Assembly (NCBI GenBank): GCA_946480485.1
Contig: CAMLJW010000049.1
Coordinates: forward strand, 1 to 18,195
Length of the DNA stretch: 18,195 nt
Direction of reading: 5' to 3'
From: an uncultured Streptomyces sp.
GTDB lineage: Bacteria > Actinomycetota > Actinomycetes > Streptomycetales > Streptomycetaceae
Part shown: piece by piece, positions 12,829 through 18,195 of the stretch
Position numbering within the stretch: the stretch's first letter is position 1
Layout: each line of letters starts with the position of its first letter
The notes under the pieces: model-generated
Seen by the model: the letters and a program-made list of their open reading frames with translations, nothing else
Told to the model about the DNA's origin: nothing
Databases searched by the model: none
Program-made: the position numbers and the translations under genes

Positions 12829-14214
12829 CTACCGGATCCCGCGCCACCCGTCGGGGTCCACCCCACCCGGCACCGGGGCCCCCTCGTCGTACGGCTGCCG
12901 CGTGAACACGAACGACCCGAGATCCAGGTGACTCACCGACCCGTCGGGACGCCGTACAGCCCGCAGAATCTCGCCCGCGTAGTACCCGTCGAGTCCCGTC
13001 CACGATCCGTCGCCGTTCACCCGGAAGCGCGAGCGCCGGCCGTGGCCCGACAGGGGCCCGAGCGAGACATCCCCGTCAGCTGCGAGACGCAGCGCGACGG
13101 CCTGCGTCCCCCAGTACCACGGGCCCGCCAACTCCAATACCAATGAGTCAACTTCGGGCAGCGGCCGCCACGGCTCGGGAATCCGGGGCTCGGCCTCGGC
13201 GACGATGCGTACGAGATCCGCGGCGACCGTCGTCACCAGCGGGCCAGAGGTGCAATTGGTGAGCACGACGGCGGCCAGACCGTCCTCGACACTGATCACG
13301 ACACTTGCCAGGAAGCCCGGAAGGGACCCCGAGTGGCCGACCAGAGTCCGTCCGTCCCGATGCTGAATCTGCATGCCAAGGCCATATGCCGTGCCGTCCG
13401 CCACCTCCTCGGCTTCGGCCGGCGCGGCAGGCGTACGCATCTCCAGCAGGGACTCCACACCCAGCACGCGATCGTCCCCCTGGGCCAGGAAGGCGGCGAA
13501 GCGCGCCAAATCCCCTGCCGTCGACCAGAGCTGGCCGGCAGGCGCCATCCGCCCCAGATCCTCGGACGGCTCCGGCAACATCACGTCCGCCCAGGGATGC
13601 ACAGCCCAGCCGCCCGCGTGCGGCGCCTGAGGCAGCCCGCTCGTACGGCGCAGCCCAAGCGGCTCGAGTACTTCACGCCGCAGAACCTCCTCCCACGACG
13701 CGCCCCTCAGCTCCTCGACCAGCGCACCCAGCAACGTATAGCCGGGGTTCGAGTAATGATGCCGCCGTCCAACCGGGTGCCTGTGCGGCTGCTCACCCAA
13801 CACATCGGCAAGCTCGGGGCGCAGGGACCCAGGAGTACGCTCCCACCAAGGCGCAGGCGACTCGGCCGCCAACCCGCCCGTGTGCGCGAGCAGTTCAGCG
13901 ATGGCCGCCTCCCCCGCCCCGGTACCCGGCAGATGCTTCTCCAGCGGATCATCGAGGTCCAGCACCCCTTCATCCCGCAACCGCAGCACCAGCACCGCTG
14001 TGAACGTCTTGGTGATCGACCCAATCCGATACTGCACATGCTCGTCCGGCCCATGCCCGTTCACCGAGGTACGTGCCCCGTGCCACACCGCCTTCCCATC
14101 CCGAACAACCGCCGCAACCAGCGACGGCGCCCTCCCCTCGGCCTGAGCGATGGCAATACGGTGCAACAGGGCCCGGCGCGTGCCGGGCAGCAGCTCTTCC
14201 CGAAGTGTCGTCAT
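12829..14214 (-). CDS. Class C beta-lactamase-family serine hydrolase
   Basis: A 461-residue protein of the beta-lactamase/penicillin-binding serine hydrolase family (PF00144). The nucleophile motif S-x-x-K is SITK (Ser66, Lys69), the second motif is YSN at about 154-156 in HHYSNPGYTLLG, and the third is HSG at about 294-296 in VGHSGSLPGF. The catalytic domain covers about 15-350; the last ~110 residues form a beta-rich C-terminal region seen in esterase and peptidase-like members. No signal peptide is visible, so it is probably cytosolic and more likely an esterase or D-amino peptidase-like enzyme than a resistance beta-lactamase. ATG 14214 is chosen; GTG 14220 is in frame just upstream, and neither has a strong Shine-Dalgarno. 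It lies downstream of dnaB in the same direction. Confidence 0.85.
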   Translation of the reverse strand: MTTLREELLPGTRRALLHRIAIAQAEGRAPSLVAAVVRDGKAVWHGARTSVNGHGPDEHVQYRIGSITKTFTAVLVLRLRDEGVLDLDDPLEKHLPGTGAGEAAIAELLAHTGGLAAESPAPWWERTPGSLRPELADVLGEQPHRHPVGRRHHYSNPGYTLLGALVEELRGASWEEVLRREVLEPLGLRRTSGLPQAPHAGGWAVHPWADVMLPEPSEDLGRMAPAGQLWSTAGDLARFAAFLAQGDDRVLGVESLLEMRTPAAPAEAEEVADGTAYGLGMQIQHRDGRTLVGHSGSLPGFLASVVISVEDGLAAVVLTNCTSGPLVTTVAADLVRIVAEAEPRIPEPWRPLPEVDSLVLELAGPWYWGTQAVALRLAADGDVSLGPLSGHGRRSRFRVNGDGSWTGLDGYYAGEILRAVRRPDGSVSHLDLGSFVFTRQPYDEGAPVPGGVDPDGWRGIR

Positions 14215-14269
14215 CAGCACAGTTCACATGTCTCGACACCCGCAGTCGAGCCCATTTTGTCTCCGGAAC

Positions 14270-14303
14270 CGACCGGCGATTCGCTATGATCGCCCGCCGG
14301 TCG
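14270..14303 (-). terminator. Hairpin downstream of dnaB
   Basis: CGACCGGCG (14270-14278) and CGCCGGTCG (14295-14303) are perfect 9-bp inverted copies with a 16-nt loop. They lie 53 bp beyond the dnaB stop and before the serine hydrolase gene, so they probably end dnaB transcription, although there is no T-run. Confidence 0.45.
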
Positions 14304-14356
14304 ACGCCGGAACAGGAGAGGTGTCCCGTTCCGAACCCGACCGCAAGGGACAGGAA

Positions 14357-15835
14357 TCAGGTCTGCGCCATGTCGACGAAGCGCGAATAGTGCCCCTGGA
14401 AGGCCACCGTGATCGTCGCCGTGGGACCGTTACGGTGCTTGCCCACGATGATGTCCGCCTCGCCCGCGCGCGGGGACTCCTTCTCGTACGCATCCTCACG
14501 GTGCAGCAAGATCACCATGTCCGCGTCCTGCTCGATCGAACCCGATTCACGCAGGTCGGACACCATCGGTTTCTTGTCCGTACGCTGCTCGGGCCCACGG
14601 TTCAGCTGCGACAGCGCGATCACCGGAAGCTCCAACTCCTTGGCGAGCAGCTTCAGGTTTCGCGACATGTCCGAAACCTCCTGCTGTCGACTCTCGGCCC
14701 GCTTGGAACCGCCCGACTGCATCAGCTGCAGATAGTCGATCACCACAAGCTTCAGGTCACTACGCTGCTTGAGGCGACGGCACTTGGCGCGAATCTCCAT
14801 CATCGACAGATTCGGTGAGTCGTCGATGTAAAGCGGGGCGGCCGAGACGTCCGGCATCCGGCGCGCGAGTCGCGTCCAGTCCTCGTCGGTCATCGTGCCC
14901 GAACGCATGTGATGCAGCGCCACACGCGCCTCCGCCGACAGCAGACGCATCGCGATCTCGTTGCGGCCCATTTCGAGCGAAAAGATCACACTCGGCATGT
15001 TGTGCTTGATCGAGCAGGTCCGTGCGAAGTCGAGCGCCAGCGTCGACTTACCCATGGCGGGGCGGGCCGCGATGATGATCATCTGGCCGGGGTGCAGACC
15101 GTTGGTGAGCTGGTCGAGATCGGTGAAGCCGGTCGGCACACCGGTCATCTCCCCCGACCGCGAACCGATCGCCTCGATCTCGTCGAGCGCTCCCTCCATG
15201 ATGTCGCCCAGCGGCAGATAGTCCTCCGTGGTGCGCTGCTCGGTGACGGCGTAGATCTCGGCCTGTGCGCTGTTGACGATCTCATCCACGTCGCCGTCAG
15301 CCGCGTATCCCATCTGCGTGATCCGCGTGCCGGCCTCGACCAGTCGGCGCAGCACTGCGCGCTCATGAACGATCTCCGCGTAATACTCGGCGTTCGCCGC
15401 CGTCGGGACCGTCTGCACCAGGCCGTGCAGATACGGCGCGCCACCCACCTTGGTGATCTCGCCGCGCTTGGTCAGTTCGGCGGCGACGGTGATCGGGTCG
15501 GCCGGCTCGCCCTTCGCATAAAGATCGAGGACCGCGCTGTAGATGGTCTCGTGCGCGGGCCGGTAGAAGTCGTGGCCCTTGAGTACCTCGACGACATCGG
15601 CGATGGCGTCCTTGGACAACAGCATGCCGCCGAGGACGGACTGCTCTGCGTCCAGATCCTGGGGTGGCACGCGCTCGAAGGAGGGACCTCCGCCATCCCA
15701 GGCGCCGTTGTCCCGCCCGCGATCGTGCTGCTCGTCGCGACCACGGCCACCGTCGCGGCGCTGACGGGAGGCAGGCAGACGATCACTGGGACCGCTGTCG
15801 GCCCACGGGTCGTCCAAAGGCTCGGAAATACTCAC
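14357..15835 (-). CDS. dnaB: Replicative DNA helicase DnaB
   Basis: A 492-residue hexameric replicative helicase. A polar, disordered N-terminal tail of about 50 residues (rich in Arg, Gly, Asp) precedes the DnaB N-terminal domain (PPQDLDAEQSVLGGML, about 57-72). The RecA-like motor carries Walker A ARPAMGKST at 257-265 and Walker B VVIDYLQLM at about 364-372, followed by ELELPVIALSQLNRGPEQR and the C-terminal RADMVILLHRE-type region (here DADMVILLHREDAY). No intein interrupts it. The start is a GTG at 15835 preceded by GGAGGAGG; a longer in-frame start at 15883 lacks family sequence. The upstream region contains the DnaA-box cluster. In streptomycetes dnaB lies near oriC beside rplI, as here. 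Confidence 0.96.
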   Translation of the reverse strand: MSISEPLDDPWADSGPSDRLPASRQRRDGGRGRDEQHDRGRDNGAWDGGGPSFERVPPQDLDAEQSVLGGMLLSKDAIADVVEVLKGHDFYRPAHETIYSAVLDLYAKGEPADPITVAAELTKRGEITKVGGAPYLHGLVQTVPTAANAEYYAEIVHERAVLRRLVEAGTRITQMGYAADGDVDEIVNSAQAEIYAVTEQRTTEDYLPLGDIMEGALDEIEAIGSRSGEMTGVPTGFTDLDQLTNGLHPGQMIIIAARPAMGKSTLALDFARTCSIKHNMPSVIFSLEMGRNEIAMRLLSAEARVALHHMRSGTMTDEDWTRLARRMPDVSAAPLYIDDSPNLSMMEIRAKCRRLKQRSDLKLVVIDYLQLMQSGGSKRAESRQQEVSDMSRNLKLLAKELELPVIALSQLNRGPEQRTDKKPMVSDLRESGSIEQDADMVILLHREDAYEKESPRAGEADIIVGKHRNGPTATITVAFQGHYSRFVDMAQT

Positions 15836-16018
15836 CGGGCCACCTCCTCCCGTCCGCCGCGCGGACCTCGCCGTGCCCCTCATTCCTACGGCACGACACT
15901 GACAAATAAGAGGCCCAGCTCCGGTTCTGACGCAGTCGGTTTTGCGTGGTTTCCGAGGACGGAGGAGGGAACGGGCGCCGCACCACGGTAGGCCTGCGGG
16001 CAGCGTCAGCCAATCTGG

Positions 16019-16107
16019 TTATCCACAGGGCATGTGGACGACGGCCCCGATGCTGTGGAGAACTCCGTCAAACCTGTGCACGACCCGGTGGACAGGCATG
16101 TGAACAA
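16019..16107. promoter_or_regulatory. Cluster of DnaA-box-like motifs between dnaB and the MATE gene
   Basis: TTATCCACA (16019-16027) is a perfect DnaA box. TGTGGACGA (16033-16041), TGTGGAGAA (16054-16062) and TGTGAACAA (16099-16107) each differ by one base from the complement of the streptomycete box TTGTCCACA; GGTGGACAG near 16088 differs by two. This is four good matches in 89 bp within a 454-bp gap that otherwise has no gene. DnaA-box clusters outside oriC are known in S. coelicolor; identity with any of those was not tested. Confidence 0.6.
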
Positions 16108-16238
16108 GCCCTCGACTCCTTTTCCTCACCCACCCTGACCTGCCCTTTTCCCATCCACTGGTTGTGCAGAAGAAAAAGTTCTCCGGCTGACCCAAGATCG
16201 CCGCGAAGAAGCCGCGGCGGTACGTTCCCCAAAAAAAT

Positions 16239-16267
16239 TTGTAAGGGGTGAACGACGGTTGTATCCA
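16239..16267 (+). promoter_or_regulatory. Candidate promoter of the MATE gene
   Basis: TTGTAA (16239-16244) and TATCCA (16262-16267) with a 17-bp spacer would start transcription about 16 nt before the ATG at 16290. An AT-only run (AAAAAAATTT, 16231-16240), rare in this genome, overlaps it, and a 7-bp GC hairpin (16199-16205 with 16213-16219) lies just upstream. Motif evidence only. Confidence 0.35.
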
Positions 16268-16289
16268 TTACCTGTGGAAGATTAGATTG

Positions 16290-17633
16290 ATGGCCATGTC
16301 ACAGGCTCCGGCGGCATCCAAGGCCGCCCGGCGCGGGCACGACAGAGAGATCGTCGCGCTCGCCGTCCCGGCCTTCGGCGCACTGGTCGCCGAGCCTCTC
16401 TTCGTCATGGCCGACAGCGCCATCATCGGCCATCTCGGCACCGCCCAACTCGCCGGTCTCGGTATCGCCTCGGCCCTCCTCACCACGGCCGTCAGCGTCT
16501 TCGTCTTCCTCGCGTACGCCACCACGGCCGCCGTCGCCCGCCGCGTGGGCGCAGGCGATCTACAGGCCGCCATCCGTCAGGGCGTGGACGGCGTCTGGCT
16601 CGCGCTCCTGTTCGGGGCCGCAGTCGTCGCCATCGTCGTACCTTCGGCCTCCGCCCTGGTGGAACTCTTCGGCGCCTCGGATACCGCAGCTCCCTACGCC
16701 ACCACGTATCTGCGCATCTCGGCGCTCGGCATCCCCGCGATGCTCGTCCTGCTCGCCGCCACCGGTGTCCTGCGTGGGCTACAGGACACCAGGACACCGC
16801 TCTACGTCGCCGTCGCAGGCTTTCTCGCCAACGCCGCCCTCAACGCGATCCTCGTCTATGGCGCCGACCTGGGCATCGCCGGCTCAGCCTGGGGCACTGT
16901 CATCGCCCAGTGCGCCATGGCCGCGGTGTATCTGGGCGTCGTCGTACGCGGAGCTCTGAAGCACGGCGCCTCGCTGCGGCCGGACGTCGCCGGGGTACGC
17001 GCCTTTGTCCGGGCGGGGGCGCCCTTGCTGGTCCGTACACTCTCGCTACGGGCCATCCTGATGATCGCCACCGCTGTGGCTGCGGGGCTTGGGGACGCAG
17101 ACACCGCAGCGCATCAGATCATCCTGGGGCTGTGGAGCCTGCTCGCCTTCGCCCTGGACGCAATCGCCATCGCCGGTCAGGCGATCATCGGGCGCTACCT
17201 CGGCGCGAACGACGCCCAGGGGGCCCGCGACGTATGCCGCCGCATGGTGGCGTGGGGCGTCACGGTCGGAGTCGTGCTCGGTCTGCTGGTCACCGTCACC
17301 CGCCCACTCTTCCTTCCGCTCTTCACCAGTGACTCGGTCGTCAAGGACACGGCGCTGCCGGCTCTTGTCATGGTGGCCGCTTCCCAGCCGATCTGCGGCA
17401 TCGTCTTCGTACTCGATGGAGTCCTGATGGGCGCCGGGGACGGCTCTTACCTCGCACGGGCGATGCTCGTGACGCTTGCCGTCTTCACGCCCGCCGCCCT
17501 GCTCGTACCGGCTCTCGGCGGCGGCCTGACCGCGCTATGGGGAGCGATGACCCTGATGATGGCGATGCGGATGCTGACCTTGTGGCTGCGCTGCCGCTCG
17601 GGTCGCTGGATCGTCACGGGCGCCACACGTTGA
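16290..17633 (+). CDS. MATE family multidrug/metabolite efflux transporter (DinF-like)
   Basis: A 447-residue integral membrane protein of the MATE family. It has about twelve transmembrane segments in two halves, with typical motifs near each start: IVALAVPAFGALVAEPLFVMADSA in the first half (about residues 20-43) and the related VRAGAPLLVRTLSLRAILM in the second. Such proteins use a Na+ or H+ gradient to expel cationic drugs or metabolites; the closest subgroup is DinF-like. The ATG at 16290 has GGAAGA upstream; another ATG lies two codons on, and a longer in-frame start at 16248 has no family sequence. It is divergent from dnaB and convergent with rplI, a gene order I recall from other streptomycetes. 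Confidence 0.9.
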   Translation: MAMSQAPAASKAARRGHDREIVALAVPAFGALVAEPLFVMADSAIIGHLGTAQLAGLGIASALLTTAVSVFVFLAYATTAAVARRVGAGDLQAAIRQGVDGVWLALLFGAAVVAIVVPSASALVELFGASDTAAPYATTYLRISALGIPAMLVLLAATGVLRGLQDTRTPLYVAVAGFLANAALNAILVYGADLGIAGSAWGTVIAQCAMAAVYLGVVVRGALKHGASLRPDVAGVRAFVRAGAPLLVRTLSLRAILMIATAVAAGLGDADTAAHQIILGLWSLLAFALDAIAIAGQAIIGRYLGANDAQGARDVCRRMVAWGVTVGVVLGLLVTVTRPLFLPLFTSDSVVKDTALPALVMVAASQPICGIVFVLDGVLMGAGDGSYLARAMLVTLAVFTPAALLVPALGGGLTALWGAMTLMMAMRMLTLWLRCRSGRWIVTGATR

Positions 17634-17682
17634 GCCGACACCCTCTGCGTCAGGGGACCGGACCGAACCTCGGGTTCGCTCC

Positions 17683-17696
17683 GTTTCACGTGAAAC
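17683..17696. other. parS site (ParB binding)
   Basis: GTTTCACGTGAAAC is an exact match to the 14-bp streptomycete parS consensus. It lies 50 bp after the MATE stop and before the bidirectional terminator. The palindrome does not extend past the 14-bp core. Confidence 0.9.
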
Positions 17697-17720
17697 AGTG
17701 AAAGCAAGTGGAGAGCAAGC

Positions 17721-17757
17721 TTGTGGGGGCCGCACCCAACGGGCGCGGCCCCCACAA
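17721..17757. terminator. Strong bidirectional terminator between the MATE gene and rplI
   Basis: TTGTGGGGGCCGC (17721-17733) and GCGGCCCCCACAA (17745-17757) form a perfect 13-bp stem with an 11-nt loop. It stands between two convergent genes, 23 bp from the rplI stop, so it can end transcription from both sides. Confidence 0.85.
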
Positions 17758-17780
17758 CACTGCTTCAGCGAGCGCAGCGA

Positions 17781-18195
17781 TTACGCCGCGATGACCTCGA
17801 TGTTGACCTTGGCGGCAACCTCGGGGTGCAGACGCACGGATGTCTCGTGGGCGCCCAGCGTCTTGATCGGTGCGCCCAGTTCGATGCGGCGCCTATCGAC
17901 CTCGGGGCCACCGGAGGCCTTGATCGCCGAGGCGATGTCGGCCGGGGTAACGGAACCGAAGAGTCGACCGGCGTCGCCGGAGCGGACGGCCAAGCGGACC
18001 TGGACGCCTTCGAGGCGGGCCTTGATCTCGTTGGCCTGCTCGATTGTCTGGATCTCGTGGATCTTGCGAGCACGACGAATCTGCTCGACGTCCTTCTCGC
18101 CACCCTTGGTCCAGCGGATCGCAAAGTTCCGCGGGATCAGGTAGTTGCGAGCGTAACCGTCCTTGACATCGACGACATCGCCCGCGGCACCGAGG
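17781..18195 (-). CDS. rplI: 50S ribosomal protein L9 (N-terminus outside the window)
   Basis: The product reads [20 protein letters not shown], then [20 protein letters not shown], a long connecting helix, and the C-terminal domain with [16 protein letters not shown] and [19 protein letters not shown], ending VIAA. This is bacterial L9, which binds 23S rRNA at the base of the L1 stalk. The TAA is at 17781-17783. Counting from the usual start (MKxIL...), only about 11 residues lie beyond the right edge. In bacteria rplI usually follows rpsF, ssb and rpsR, which would be to the right. Confidence 0.97.
   Translation of the reverse strand, partial: LGAAGDVVDVKDGYARNYLIPRNFAIRWTKGGEKDVEQIRRARKIHEIQTIEQANEIKARLEGVQVRLAVRSGDAGRLFGSVTPADIASAIKASGGPEVDRRRIELGAPIKTLGAHETSVRLHPEVAAKVNIEVIAA

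Noticed and set aside
1..18195. CRISPR arrays, tRNA or rRNA genes, complete insertion sequences
   Set aside because: No spaced direct repeats, no cloverleaf or rRNA-like stretches, and no transposase or integrase genes were recognised in any part of the window.

Overview
The window is high-GC actinobacterial DNA with strong G/C third-position bias. It is almost certainly a Streptomyces chromosome from the conserved core near oriC. The markers are ssgA and its IclR-type regulator ssgR (streptomycete-specific sporulation genes), the replicative helicase gene dnaB, the ribosomal protein gene rplI, two perfect 14-bp parS sites plus one near-match, and a DnaA-box cluster. I recognised these from recalled protein families and motifs; no search was run.

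Layout. Positions 1-888 carry the right-hand part of a YibE/F membrane protein gene. Its start appears to be replaced by an unrelated coding fragment on the opposite strand, so this edge is a rearrangement or assembly junction. Positions 954-2294 hold ssgA and ssgR (both -). Positions 2532-3277 hold a small membrane protein, a 13-bp minisatellite and a cupin (-). Positions 3338-5061 look like one operon (+): a holin-like membrane protein, a decayed remnant of the tyrosine phosphatase gene ptpA, and a cystathionine gamma-lyase-type PLP enzyme. Positions 5062-5709 have no intact gene but contain a terminator-like hairpin, a decayed coding fragment and the control region of the next operon.

Positions 5710-9503 are the accessory part: four tightly packed + strand genes. 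They encode an isopenicillin-N-synthase-like 2-oxoglutarate/Fe(II) oxygenase, a short-chain dehydrogenase, a second 2-oxoglutarate oxygenase of the clavaminate synthase/AsnO/VioC amino-acid hydroxylase type, and an EamA/DMT exporter. No NRPS, ligase or regulator accompanies them. Taken together they suggest oxidation of an amino acid or similar small molecule followed by export. Gene remnants lie on both sides.

To the right are a Nudix hydrolase (+), a globin-reductase flavohaemoprotein with a long disordered N-terminus (-), a frameshifted tautomerase-like remnant (-), a class C beta-lactamase-family serine hydrolase (-), dnaB (-), a DnaA-box cluster, a MATE efflux transporter (+), a strong bidirectional terminator, and the incomplete rplI (-).

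Most of the window is ordinary core genome. The points that stand out are the oxygenase operon, the eroded ptpA that still leads into the next start codon, the chromosome-biology sites (parS, DnaA boxes), and the left-edge junction.
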